Assembly: GCF_019312595.1 (NCBI RefSeq)
Contig: NZ_JAHWDQ010000001.1
Location: forward strand, 682,001 to 746,000
Direction of reading: 5' to 3'
Origin: Zhongshania aquimaris
Lineage (GTDB): Bacteria; Pseudomonadota; Gammaproteobacteria; Pseudomonadales; Spongiibacteraceae
DNA length: 64,000 nucleotides
Under the pieces are notes generated by a model, which had not been told where the DNA came from, did no database searches, and saw only the letters and a program-made list of their open reading frames with translations. Every line of letters begins with the position of its first letter. The first letter of the stretch is position 1. The position numbers and the translations under genes were made by a program. Positions 1 to 8,381 of the stretch are shown in pieces.

Positions 1-37
1 TCAGGTATTGCTCACGAACATTATCAAGTATGCCCAT
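1..37 (-). CDS. 5' end of a truncated unknown gene
   Basis: On the minus strand an ATG at 37-35 is preceded by a clear ribosome binding site (AAGGAG, nine bases upstream) and opens a frame with no stop to the window edge. The visible product is MGILDNVREQYL. Twelve residues are too few to identify a family. The strong Shine-Dalgarno sequence is the main reason for calling it a real gene start. Confidence 0.55.
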   Translation of the reverse strand, partial: MGILDNVREQYL

Positions 38-445
38 CTTTGCAATCTCCTTCTGTGCTGTACTTTGACGCCGATCTATACCGTTTTGGGACTTAAATCA
101 GAACGCCTTAAAAGTGTGCAAGCATCTTTACTCTACTCTGATACGTAACTGCCATCCAGCTGGTTTATCAATAATTAAGATAAAAATATTAAAAAATAAT
201 TTACGCTATCTAAACAAACGACTGCTTCGCATCATGGTAAAAATAATCCTGCGGATAAGAAAACTTAGCCATCTTGGATACTACCTATTCGCGCGCACGA
301 TGTGCGTATACCCGCCTAGCAAGCTCTGCCATTTACGCAGAAATACCTTGACCTCATACAGGGCGATAACGTGCCAAGCACAGCGCTATTTTCCCAATTA
401 CCACGCCAAGTTAAGGCACATCCAAGCTTCATTTAACAATCACTA
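38..445. other. intergenic region, AT-rich, no convincing gene
   Basis: This 408-base gap separates the truncated left-hand gene from the SDR stop codon. It contains AT-rich stretches near 170-215. A 111-codon plus-strand frame covers most of it, but its product is a low-complexity mix of Arg, Lys, Leu, Ile and Tyr with no recognisable domain and no ribosome binding site. The left part presumably carries the promoter of the truncated minus-strand gene. Nothing else was seen. Confidence 0.5.
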
Positions 446-1150
446 CTAACTCTCAATCTGCCCCAGGTTGGCGTGTAACACACTGCCATTTATCACCGGG
501 TTTTGAGAGCAGAAATAAAGCGTCTCGACTATTTCGCTCGGATCAATCAAACGACCGTAACTCACCATTCCCGTTATCGCCGCCATCACCGCCGGATCAT
601 CACCAATATTGCCACGCAACATGGCGGTATCGGTAAAGCCGGGACAGATACACGCGGTGTGTATACCAAGCCCCACTAGGTCTTGGGTAGTCGCTCGCAT
701 CAGACCAACAACGCCATGTTTGCTGGCAATATAAGAGGCACACCCGCTAACGGCCTTTTCACTAAGTGTAGACCCCATATACAAAATGGCCGAACCCGGC
801 TTCATTAACGGAATCAACAAATTATTCAACTGCTGCGGCGCCACCAAATTTACTTGCAGCACGTCGGCAAAATTTTCCGCCGATAAATTTTTCACCGTAT
901 CGCTGTCGTGACGCGCCGCATTGTGCAGCAGCACAACTTGGTCAGCGCCAGCTGCGACGGCCGTTATAGCGTCAATGCAATTATCCAGCCAATCGCGCTT
1001 TTGCATATCGACACAAAGCTGCGTCACCCCATCCAAGTCAATTGGCCGACGAGATAAATTAACAATTTGATAGCCTTCTGCCATAAAACGCTTAGCGCAA
1101 GCAAAGCCGATACCCTGGCTGCCGCCACTCAAAATTAAAACCTTAGTCAT
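446..1150 (-). CDS. short-chain dehydrogenase/reductase (SDR), possibly pterin-related
   Basis: A classical SDR of 234 residues, an NAD(P)H-dependent oxidoreductase in the cytoplasm. The cofactor motif GGSQGIG lies near residues 9-15. The segment LLHNAA matches the NNAG motif position, a serine lies in YMGST, and YIASK gives the YxxxK catalytic pair. PGF near residue 171 is the usual motif after the active site. The substrate is not evident from sequence. It lies about 120 bp downstream of a 6-pyruvoyl-tetrahydropterin-synthase-like gene on the same strand. Sepiapterin reductase and FolM, both SDRs, are known partners of such enzymes, so a pterin reductase role is a reasonable inference but unproven. 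Confidence 0.85.
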   Translation of the reverse strand: MTKVLILSGGSQGIGFACAKRFMAEGYQIVNLSRRPIDLDGVTQLCVDMQKRDWLDNCIDAITAVAAGADQVVLLHNAARHDSDTVKNLSAENFADVLQVNLVAPQQLNNLLIPLMKPGSAILYMGSTLSEKAVSGCASYIASKHGVVGLMRATTQDLVGLGIHTACICPGFTDTAMLRGNIGDDPAVMAAITGMVSYGRLIDPSEIVETLYFCSQNPVINGSVLHANLGQIES

Positions 1151-1274
1151 AAAATGAACTCACTACTGAAATTTACGCAATAGATGCCAAACGGGATACC
1201 GATCGTCCAGCCCCGTGTGTGATCGATGCACTATAGAATTTAGCGTAGGTAGAGAAATACTCGCATCACCGTGC

Positions 1275-1772
1275 CTAATCTCGGCTCCAGCTCGCGGATC
1301 CCCACTGCCCCGGACCTGATGACACCTTCATCACCAATTCGCGAATCTCGTTGCCCTCAATAAAGGGCGCGTCAGTGAGTAACAGCTCCAGTATATAGCG
1401 GGCAAATTCTTCTACCGTGGTATTGCGCACTGGCAACAGGAGGGTATCTGACTTTAAGAAGGGTATTTCTTCACCGTTAAACGCTGCAATATAAAAGTCG
1501 CCACTCTCAACAACTCGCATATAGGGCGATTCGGCAGGCAACAAGGTGTATTCATCCAGGCTCGCGCACAGTTTTCGCAAGCGTGATTTGATTTCGACAT
1601 AGCTAAAACACATGCCGTTGTCACCAACATCCGCGGTAAGTAACAAACTGACTTTAAAATTATGGCCGTGCAGACGCTCGCGGTCCGTCGCCGAAAAAAT
1701 GGTAAAATGGGCACCCGAGAACTTTAGATCTTCTTTGCAAATTTCAATGCTGGTGTAGGCTTTTACAGGCAT
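1275..1772 (-). CDS. 6-pyruvoyl-tetrahydropterin synthase / QueD-like protein
   Basis: About 165 residues, with the PTPS/QueD fold signature: a zinc-binding histidine in SGAHF and the pair in LHGHNF, plus a downstream TTVEEFARYILELL helix carrying the conserved glutamate. Family members convert dihydroneopterin triphosphate to pyruvoyl- or carboxy-tetrahydropterin. The residues before LHGHNF read FSATDRER and lack the cysteine that QueD uses as catalytic nucleophile, so queuosine synthesis is doubtful. The start is ambiguous: GTG at 1781 sits three bases after AAGGA, ATG at 1772 twelve bases after it; the ATG is given here. The next gene on the same strand is an SDR. Confidence 0.8.
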   Translation of the reverse strand: MPVKAYTSIEICKEDLKFSGAHFTIFSATDRERLHGHNFKVSLLLTADVGDNGMCFSYVEIKSRLRKLCASLDEYTLLPAESPYMRVVESGDFYIAAFNGEEIPFLKSDTLLLPVRNTTVEEFARYILELLLTDAPFIEGNEIRELVMKVSSGPGQWGSASWSRD

Positions 1773-1899
1773 TACACTCACTATTCCTTATACGGTCATT
1801 ATTGTCGCTATCAAGTGACCGACTCACCGAATTACGTTGGCGACGGCCTAAGATATTTAGAGACCTCAGCATAACGTCACGAGCGAAGCCTTGCACCCC

Positions 1900-2433
1900 T
1901 TAGTTATTGGAATCCGCGATTGACGCCAGCACCTTCGCCAACAGCGCCGTCTCGTCTAAACCGCTGCCATCGACGGTAATATCCGCATAGCGGCGATAAA
2001 GAGGCAGGCGCTCGGCGTAAACACCCTGCAAATCTTGACCCACAGGACCGGCAATACCGCGCTCTGCAAAGTTCTGCACTCGCCGCACTATCTCACGCAG
2101 GGGAATATCAATAAAAACGCAGGGGCCAAATTGCCGCAAATGGGTCATTGCAGCTGAGCTATACACCGCACTGCCACCTGTAGCTACCACCTTGTTTGAG
2201 AAATCACTACTCTGCAGCACCTCAGCTTCTATACGACGCAGCCGCTGATAACCCTCTTCATCCAAGATTGCCTGCAAACTCCGGCCCTCGCGCTGTTCGA
2301 TGAGACGATCAGTATCGACAAACGTCAAACCGCTTTGCAGAGCTAAGGCCTCGCCAATAGTGGATTTACCCGCACCGGGCATACCGATGAGTACAAGACT
2401 CGATGACACATTGTCAGACATACAAGGACTCAT
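1900..2433 (-). CDS. aroK: shikimate kinase
   Basis: A 177-residue P-loop kinase that phosphorylates shikimate to shikimate 3-phosphate with ATP in the aromatic amino acid pathway. The Walker A motif GMPGAGKST lies near residues 18-26, followed by FVDTDRLIE (substrate and Mg site) and the ATGGSAVY loop, which corresponds to the GGG shikimate-binding segment of the family. Length matches AroK/AroL. No aroB follows, unlike the usual aroKB pair, so this may be a lone or second shikimate kinase. The start could be either the first ATG or the ATG four codons later; neither has an obviously better ribosome binding site. Confidence 0.85.
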   Translation of the reverse strand: MSPCMSDNVSSSLVLIGMPGAGKSTIGEALALQSGLTFVDTDRLIEQREGRSLQAILDEEGYQRLRRIEAEVLQSSDFSNKVVATGGSAVYSSAAMTHLRQFGPCVFIDIPLREIVRRVQNFAERGIAGPVGQDLQGVYAERLPLYRRYADITVDGSGLDETALLAKVLASIADSNN

Positions 2434-2603
2434 TCTTCATAATCGACTACCCGCGTTTTACAGTGCCACAAAAGCTCGGCAAGAAAAATACGGAATGGTA
2501 TACCAAAAAAAGACGGTAGCCATCGAAACAGCTACCGCCAAAGGAGTTACTTGAAGGGAAAAGATAAGTCGATCAGAGAGCCGCCAGCCTCAGTGGTCAA
2601 TTT

Positions 2604-3488
2604 CTAAGGCTGAAACATTTCCAATATTGAAGAGAAGTCGCGCTGGGCGTTGCCCTTAGACGAAAACGACGCATACAAGCTGCGCGCCAAAGCGCCCATA
2701 GGCACTGAGCTCTGGGTAACTAAGCTGTTTTCCATTGCCAAGCCAAGGTCTTTTAACATCAGCTGAACCATAAACCCGGGCTGATAATCGTTTGACGCGG
2801 GCGCCGTTGGCATCACATCTGGATACGGGTTGTAGTTCTCTAGCGACCAGTTTTTGCCAGAGCTATTCAACATGATCTCTGACAGCACCTTGGGATCCAG
2901 GCCGTTATTGGCACCCAGCTGCAAGGCTTCTGCCGTGCCAACCATATGCACTGCCAGTAGCATATTGTTACAAATCTTGGCGATTTGACCGGCACCGTGA
3001 TCGCCTGCGTGGAAGATATTTTTACCCATACCCTCTAGCACCAGCTTACCGCGGGCAAAACCCTCGGCGCTACCGCCACACATAAAGGCCAGAGTGCCGG
3101 CTTGCGCTGCTTTTACGCCGCCAGACACGGGCGCATCGATCATTTGCAAACCACGCGCAGCAGCGGCCTCACCAACGCGGCGAGCAGTATCTGCATCAAT
3201 GGTGCTGCAATCCATAAACAAAGTGCCGTCGGCGGCTTTGGCAACAAGACCTTCATCGCCAAGATATAAGCCCGCAACGTGCTTACCGGCCGGCAGCATA
3301 GTGATAACGGTATCGGCACCTGCTAAAGCCTCAAGCGCAGTGGCGGCTTTACTTGCGCCCTGGGCCACAACAGCATCCATAGCCGCCGCCACCAAATCAA
3401 ATACCGTCACGTCGTGACCGGCTTTGACCAAATTGGCAGCCATTGGACCGCCCATATTACCCAAACCAATAAACGCTACCTTAGCCAT
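2604..3488 (-). CDS. mmsB: 3-hydroxyisobutyrate dehydrogenase
   Basis: A 294-residue beta-hydroxyacid dehydrogenase that oxidises 3-hydroxyisobutyrate to methylmalonate semialdehyde with NAD in valine degradation. The N-terminus has the Rossmann motif VAFIGLGNMGGPMAANL. DAPVSGG is the substrate-binding motif, GAGQIAKICNNML contains the catalytic lysine, and KDLGLA is the conserved C-terminal motif. Length is typical. ATG 3488 is preferred over an in-frame GTG three codons upstream because AGGTGAG lies just before it. It is the last gene of a four-gene valine/isobutyrate cluster, 128 bp after the hydrolase. Confidence 0.93.
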   Translation of the reverse strand: MAKVAFIGLGNMGGPMAANLVKAGHDVTVFDLVAAAMDAVVAQGASKAATALEALAGADTVITMLPAGKHVAGLYLGDEGLVAKAADGTLFMDCSTIDADTARRVGEAAAARGLQMIDAPVSGGVKAAQAGTLAFMCGGSAEGFARGKLVLEGMGKNIFHAGDHGAGQIAKICNNMLLAVHMVGTAEALQLGANNGLDPKVLSEIMLNSSGKNWSLENYNPYPDVMPTAPASNDYQPGFMVQLMLKDLGLAMENSLVTQSSVPMGALARSLYASFSSKGNAQRDFSSILEMFQP

Positions 3489-3616
3489 AATACTCACCTG
3501 TTTATTAGACTGCGGATGCCCACATGAGCGCCCGGTCGATGTAAAAAATGAGACGACCGAAACCGCCTCAAAACTTGTTTACCATCGCCTCTGCCGATAC
3601 CGCGAAGCGCTTTCCT

Positions 3617-4738
3617 CTAAAGGTCGTGCAGCGGGTTTTCTGACCAAGGTGCGGTAAAGTGATGCTCAATCAAAGCCTGTGGCACCTCAGCGGGTGAGGC
3701 ATGCTGCCAAACTGGATTTTTATCTTTGTCGATCAACAAGGCCCTCACGCCTTCAGCAAACTCGGGCTGACGAATAATCGTTGTCGACAACAGGGCCTCG
3801 GCCTGGAAAGCCGCCTTAAGACTCAAGCCCTTACAGCGCTGTATCTGCTCGGCAATCAAGCGCGCACTCAGTGGTGAACCCGAGGCCAGGGTTGCAGCAG
3901 CCTTTTGAATCCAGGGATTTTCAGACTGCGCGGCAATAATGTTATTGATTACCGTCACGTCATCATCGGCAGTGCATAACGCTTCGATTTCTGTCGCCGC
4001 AGCTTCAACGTTACCCGCCGGCAGCGCCGCTTTTGAGCGCGCTACAAAGCCTGCCATCAAATCGAATACCCGCTCGTGGTTATCCGCAACACCGGTAGAC
4101 CACGCGGTATCCGCTAGCGCATTCAGTACTTCTCCTGCGTACTGATGCTCAATAAAGCCTTCCGCTAAACCAAGGTAACGCGCATCGGCGGCGTTGAACG
4201 ACGCCCCCGTTAATGCGAGGAACAAACCGCTGTGTCCCGGCATCCGATTTAGGAAATAACTACCGCCAACATCGGGGTATAAACCAATGGTAATTTCGGG
4301 CATTGCAAGGCGAGTGCGCTCAGTAACGACGCGATAACTACCCGCCGCAAACACGCCCATACCACCGCCCATCACAATGCCGTGCCCCCAAACAATGACC
4401 GGCTTGTCAAACTGATGCAGCAGATAGTCAACGCGGTATTCTTGCTCAAAGAATGCCTCGGCGTATTCACAGGGGCCGCCCGGCTGATCGATGGAGGACT
4501 TGTATAAGGCCTGCACATCACCGCCGGCACACAGCGCCTTCTCACCTGCACCGTGAATGAATACGCAGGCGATATCACTGCGCTCGCGCCATTCCCGGAG
4601 TTTGACCAGCATTAACTCGACCATATTCAAGGTCAGCGAGTTAAGTGTCTTCTCGACGTTCAGGGTAATCACCCCAACCGCCGGACCACTCGCGCTGCGA
4701 CGCTCTGCAAATAAAACTTCTTCTACATAACCAGTCAT
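3617..4738 (-). CDS. 3-hydroxyisobutyryl-CoA hydrolase
   Basis: A 373-residue member of the enoyl-CoA hydratase/isomerase superfamily with the extended C-terminus typical of 3-hydroxyisobutyryl-CoA hydrolase (HIBCH). It releases free 3-hydroxyisobutyrate from its CoA ester so that MmsB can act on it. Visible motifs are GAGEKALCAGGDV (first oxyanion-hole loop), IVMGGGMG (second oxyanion-hole loop) and PEITIGLYPDVGGSYFL, which contains the acidic active-site residues of the family. Its ATG overlaps the TAA of the upstream hydratase (TAATG), so the two are translationally coupled. Confidence 0.9.
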   Translation of the reverse strand: MTGYVEEVLFAERRSASGPAVGVITLNVEKTLNSLTLNMVELMLVKLREWRERSDIACVFIHGAGEKALCAGGDVQALYKSSIDQPGGPCEYAEAFFEQEYRVDYLLHQFDKPVIVWGHGIVMGGGMGVFAAGSYRVVTERTRLAMPEITIGLYPDVGGSYFLNRMPGHSGLFLALTGASFNAADARYLGLAEGFIEHQYAGEVLNALADTAWSTGVADNHERVFDLMAGFVARSKAALPAGNVEAAATEIEALCTADDDVTVINNIIAAQSENPWIQKAAATLASGSPLSARLIAEQIQRCKGLSLKAAFQAEALLSTTIIRQPEFAEGVRALLIDKDKNPVWQHASPAEVPQALIEHHFTAPWSENPLHDL

Positions 4739-5529
4739 TACGCGTTCTTCCAGTCTGGACTGCGTTTTTCTAAGAAAGCGTTTACACCTTCTTTTTGATC
4801 TAGGGTGTCGAATAGCTGAATGAAACGCTCGCGCTCCAGCAGCAAACCTTGTGGCATGACCGCTTCGCGAGGTTTGTGGATCAGCTCTTTACAGAAGGTC
4901 ACAGACACTGGGCTCTGCTGGGCAACCTGCGCAGCCAAGGCCAAGGCAGCTTCCTTAGCCTTGCCTGATTCAACCACTTCTTCAACCAGACCTAAGCTCA
5001 ACGCCTTATCGGCTTTAATGCGTTCGCCACATAAAATAATGCGCTTCGCCCAGCCAGGGCCAACCAACGCGGTCAAACGCTGGGTGCCACCAGCGCAGGG
5101 CAGCAAGCCCACCTTCGCTTCAGGCAACGCCATTTGCGCGTGAGTTTCCGCAATACGAATATCACAGGCCAGTGCACACTCGAGACCGCCACCCATGGCA
5201 AAGCCATTGATCGCTGCAATCGACACACCACGGAAATCTGCCAAGGCTTCAAATGCCTGACCAAATTTCAAGCCAATATCCTGTGCAACTGCTTTATCGC
5301 CACTGGCGAACATTTTTAAATCTGCACCAGCCGAAAAGAACTTTTCGCCCGCGCCGGTAATTACCAAGCTGTAAATATTTTTGTCGGCGTTTAAATTGGC
5401 GATTAACTCGCGCATGCCACATAAAGACTCAGAGTCCCAGGTATTCGCACCGGGGTTGTCGATAGTAATCAAAGCTGTGTGGTCAATGATCTCTACTTTT
5501 AGTTTTTCTGTCGGGCTGTAGTTGCTCAC
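4738..5529 (-). CDS. enoyl-CoA hydratase (methacrylyl-CoA hydratase in context)
   Basis: A 263-residue crotonase-family protein. GAGEKFFSAGADLK and NGFAMGGGLECALACDIRIA form the oxyanion hole, and PEAKVGLLPCAGGTQRL contains the region with the catalytic glutamates. In this operon its likely substrate is methacrylyl-CoA, giving 3-hydroxyisobutyryl-CoA. The start is GTG at 5529, overlapping the stop of the acyl-CoA dehydrogenase as GTGA and preceded by a strong GGAGGTGAT ribosome binding site. Specificity is inferred from neighbours; by sequence alone it could be a general short-chain hydratase. Confidence 0.9.
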   Translation of the reverse strand: MSNYSPTEKLKVEIIDHTALITIDNPGANTWDSESLCGMRELIANLNADKNIYSLVITGAGEKFFSAGADLKMFASGDKAVAQDIGLKFGQAFEALADFRGVSIAAINGFAMGGGLECALACDIRIAETHAQMALPEAKVGLLPCAGGTQRLTALVGPGWAKRIILCGERIKADKALSLGLVEEVVESGKAKEAALALAAQVAQQSPVSVTFCKELIHKPREAVMPQGLLLERERFIQLFDTLDQKEGVNAFLEKRSPDWKNA

Positions 5530-6686
5530 TTAATCACCTCCAAGGCGCCATCCATCAATAAACGTCGGCCAATAATGACCCGCATAATTTCATTCGTCCC
5601 TTCCAGAATTTGATGCACGCGACTGTCGCGAACATGTCGTTCCAAGGGGTATTCTTTAATGTAACCATAGCCACCGTGCAGCTGCAGGGCGTCGTTACAA
5701 ATAGTAAAACAGACATCGGTCGCGAAGCGCTTTGCCATGGCGCAGTAAACACTGGCCTCCGGATCGCGGCTGTCCAATTTGAACGCCGCCAAACGCACCA
5801 TTTGTCGCGCCGCGACTAAGTCAGTGGTCATATCGGCGAGCTTAAACTGGGTGTTTTGGAAATCGGCAATCGCCTGACCAAATTGTTTACGCTCTTTCAC
5901 ATACGCAATGGTTGCTTCAATTGCTGCTTGGGCCGTACCGATTGAGCAGGTCGCGATATTGATGCGACCGCCGTCCAAGCCCTTCATGGCAATCTTAAAA
6001 CCTTCCCCTGCACTGCCTAACATATTGGCAGCGGGAACCACCACGTCTTCAAAACTTACGGTGCGGGTAGGCTGACTATTCCAACCCATTTTCTCTTCTT
6101 TCTTACCGTAGCTAACACCAGGGGCATCGGCGGGAATGGCAAATGCACTAATACCTTTAGGGCCGTCGCCACCGGTGCGCAACATCGCCACCAGCAGATC
6201 CGTGGAGCCGGCGCCAGAAATAAACATTTTGCTGCCGTTAACAATATAGTTGTCGCCATCGGCGCGCGCCGAGCTGCGCAAATTGCCCGCATCAGAACCG
6301 GCACTGGGCTCAGTCAAGCAGTAAGAAGCGAGTTTTTCGCCCATTACCAGGTCGCCACACCACTCTTCGATTAAGGCCGGCTTACCGTAGGTGCCCACCA
6401 TGCTGGTGGCCATATTGTGAATGGTCAAAAACGCAGCGGTAGAGGTACAACCCCGCGCTAACTCTTCAACAATCACGCTGGTATCCAAGCGGCTCATGCC
6501 TAAGCCACCCGCATCCTCTGGTGTGTACATCCCCATAAAGCCCAGCTCGCCAGCTTGCTTTAAAGCGTCTTTTGGAAAAATATGTTCTGCATCCCACTGG
6601 GCTGCATTTGGCTTAAACACGCCGTCGGCAAATGACCGCGCACTTTCGGCGAACGCTTTTTGGTCGTCGGAAAGGTTAAAGTCCAT
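5526..6686 (-). CDS. acyl-CoA dehydrogenase (isobutyryl-CoA dehydrogenase in context)
   Basis: A 386-residue FAD-dependent acyl-CoA dehydrogenase. Motifs seen: CLTEPSAGSDAGNLRS (FAD/substrate signature), KMFISGAG, the second family signature around QLHGGYGYIKEYPLERHVRD, and QILEGTNEIMR with the glutamate at the usual catalytic-base position. It is the first gene of the cluster and most likely dehydrogenates isobutyryl-CoA to methacrylyl-CoA, passing electrons to ETF. A GAGA ribosome binding site precedes ATG 6686. A hairpin terminator separates it from the aldehyde dehydrogenase upstream. Confidence 0.92.
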   Translation of the reverse strand: MDFNLSDDQKAFAESARSFADGVFKPNAAQWDAEHIFPKDALKQAGELGFMGMYTPEDAGGLGMSRLDTSVIVEELARGCTSTAAFLTIHNMATSMVGTYGKPALIEEWCGDLVMGEKLASYCLTEPSAGSDAGNLRSSARADGDNYIVNGSKMFISGAGSTDLLVAMLRTGGDGPKGISAFAIPADAPGVSYGKKEEKMGWNSQPTRTVSFEDVVVPAANMLGSAGEGFKIAMKGLDGGRINIATCSIGTAQAAIEATIAYVKERKQFGQAIADFQNTQFKLADMTTDLVAARQMVRLAAFKLDSRDPEASVYCAMAKRFATDVCFTICNDALQLHGGYGYIKEYPLERHVRDSRVHQILEGTNEIMRVIIGRRLLMDGALEVIK

Positions 6687-6719
6687 GTTATTCTCTTTTA
6701 TTTACGCAGAAACAATGCA

Positions 6720-6744
6720 AAACGCCGCAATTGCTGCGGCGTTT
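6720..6744 (-). terminator. rho-independent terminator after the aldehyde dehydrogenase
   Basis: An inverted repeat with a ten-base perfect stem (AAACGCCGCA with TGCGGCGTTT) and a five-base loop lies just downstream of the aldehyde dehydrogenase stop codon. On the minus strand the stem ends in a short T run. It separates the aldehyde dehydrogenase transcript from the valine operon. Confidence 0.75.
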
Positions 6745-6756
6745 ACACGCGACGTC

Positions 6757-8175
6757 TTACTTGAACTTGTCCATTACTTTGCCAAACAGCACGTCGTCAG
6801 ACGGGATCTCTTTGGTGACAGCCAGTGGTTTAGACACCCACGTTTCGTTGATCAGGTCGCGCCAGGTAATATTGTTGTTGGTGCTGTTGCCACCCCACGA
6901 GCCACAGCCCAAGGAGAAGGTTTGGCGCATCCCATTCCACAAATTACCGCTGTTAGACGGCGCTTGCGGTTGGTTAACCATAACCCGTGAAGTTTTGGTC
7001 GCGTTGGCAAACTTCATGATGTTGTCATCGCTGTACGAGTAAATACCGCAAGAGTGTCCCTGACCTTGGTAAGCCTGAATCGCATTGGTCATGGCAATAG
7101 CGCCATCAATGTCTTTCACTGTGTAAAAAGCCATTACCACTGACATTTTCTCGCCAGAGAAAGGGTGCTCTGGACCAGTGCCTGTTTCGGGTACGATAAA
7201 GAAGGTTTTGCCTTCTGGCAGATCGATACCTGACATATCAGCCAATACCGTTGCAGGCTGGGCCACGATACGAGCGGCGATGTGGCCGTCTTCCCAGATA
7301 ATACTTTGCAACTTCGCCTTTTCTTCAGCGTTACAAATATAGCCGCCCTGCGCTTGCAGCTTTTCAAGCAGGGCTTCTACGTTTGATTCAAAGGCGATAA
7401 CCGCGTTATCAGAAGAGCACGATGCCGCCAAATCCAAGGTCTTGGAAATACGGATTTTTTCAGCTGCTTCGTCCAGATCAGCAGTGTCGTCAACGGTGAT
7501 AACTGCGTTACCGGCGCCCACACCCAGTGCTGGGGTGCCGCTTGAGTAGGCTGATTTAACCATTGGCGCGCCACCGGTAGCCAAAATACGATCACACTGC
7601 TTCATCAGCTCAGCGGTGCCTTCCATTGACGGGCTATCCATAGAGATAACCAAGTCCTCAGGGGCGCCACAGGCCTTGAGTGCTTCGCGCATCAAATCGC
7701 AGATCATTTTGTTGGTCAGCTTAGAGCGTGGGTGCGGCGCAACAATAATCGAGTTGCGGCCTTTAACCGCAGAAATAGCCTTGATAACCGGCGTTGCCTC
7801 TGGATTGGTGCATGGCGTCAAGGCGCCGATAACACCCACAGGCTTGGCGATTTTAACGATATTGCGCTCTTTGTCTTCTTCCAGAATACCGACCGACTTG
7901 TCGTTGATAATATCGAATAATGCCGCGCGGGTTTTCTTGAAGATCTTAAGAAACTTGCCGTCGTAATTGCCCAGCTGGGTTTCTTCCACAGTGAACTGAG
8001 CGATTTTCTCTGCCACGTCCTGACGAGCAACCGACCACACCATTGCCGTGATTAATTCGTCAACCTGTTCTTGGGTATAATTCGCGATCTGAGCCTGCGC
8101 TTTGCGTGAGCGCTCGACGAGCGAGGCGACGAATTTCGCTTCTTCAGTAGTAGCTACGGCGGTTTCGGCGGCCAT
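6757..8175 (-). CDS. CoA-acylating aldehyde dehydrogenase (AdhE-N/EutE/SauS type)
   Basis: A 472-residue aldehyde dehydrogenase resembling the N-terminal half of AdhE and stand-alone acylating enzymes such as EutE and SauS, which convert an aldehyde plus CoA and NAD to acyl-CoA. The segment PVGVIGALTPCTNP, the run ILATGGAPMVKSAYSSG with GVGAGN just after it, and catalytic Cys253 in AASCSSDN fit that subfamily. They do not match MmsA, the usual methylmalonate-semialdehyde dehydrogenase. ATG 8175 is chosen because GGAGAA lies six bases upstream; a longer in-frame start at 8250 lacks a ribosome binding site. Proximity to mmsB raises the possibility that it supplies propionyl-CoA in place of MmsA, but that is inference. 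A divergent AraC gene probably controls it. Confidence 0.85.
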   Translation of the reverse strand: MAAETAVATTEEAKFVASLVERSRKAQAQIANYTQEQVDELITAMVWSVARQDVAEKIAQFTVEETQLGNYDGKFLKIFKKTRAALFDIINDKSVGILEEDKERNIVKIAKPVGVIGALTPCTNPEATPVIKAISAVKGRNSIIVAPHPRSKLTNKMICDLMREALKACGAPEDLVISMDSPSMEGTAELMKQCDRILATGGAPMVKSAYSSGTPALGVGAGNAVITVDDTADLDEAAEKIRISKTLDLAASCSSDNAVIAFESNVEALLEKLQAQGGYICNAEEKAKLQSIIWEDGHIAARIVAQPATVLADMSGIDLPEGKTFFIVPETGTGPEHPFSGEKMSVVMAFYTVKDIDGAIAMTNAIQAYQGQGHSCGIYSYSDDNIMKFANATKTSRVMVNQPQAPSNSGNLWNGMRQTFSLGCGSWGGNSTNNNITWRDLINETWVSKPLAVTKEIPSDDVLFGKVMDKFK

Positions 8176-8283
8176 GGTATTTCTCCGGGTTATTTTTGTG
8201 GCTAACAATAGCGCACCCGAACTCTCGTCGCATGCGCACAAACAGGGCACCTATATAAACACATCCCCACAGACGGTAGGATT

Positions 8284-8315
8284 GACTATATTGCCGACTT
8301 GATGGACTATATTGC
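8284..8315. promoter_or_regulatory. direct-repeat operator, probable AraC-type binding site
   Basis: The 11-mer GACTATATTGC occurs at 8284-8294 and again at 8305-8315, a period of exactly 21 bp or two helical turns. Directly repeated half-sites at this spacing are the classic arrangement for dimeric AraC-family regulators. It lies between the divergent AraC gene (67 bp before its ATG) and the acylating aldehyde dehydrogenase (109 bp before its ATG). Confidence 0.7.
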
Positions 8316-8381
8316 GCATACACTTAAACGCATTACCCACCCAAAAAAATACATTAAATCAATAATTATCAACAACTTAAA

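Noticed and set aside
114-449. 111-codon plus-strand frame before the SDR gene
   Set aside because: No ribosome binding site, low-complexity composition and no recognisable domain; reaches the end of the SDR gene on the other strand.
6421-6990. 189-codon plus-strand frame across the valine operon and terminator
   Set aside because: Crosses the ends of two supported minus-strand genes and a terminator; no start signal.
6757-8175. Calling the aldehyde dehydrogenase mmsA
   Set aside because: Active-site context AASCSSDN and overall motifs fit AdhE/EutE/SauS-type acylating enzymes, not the methylmalonate-semialdehyde dehydrogenase family.
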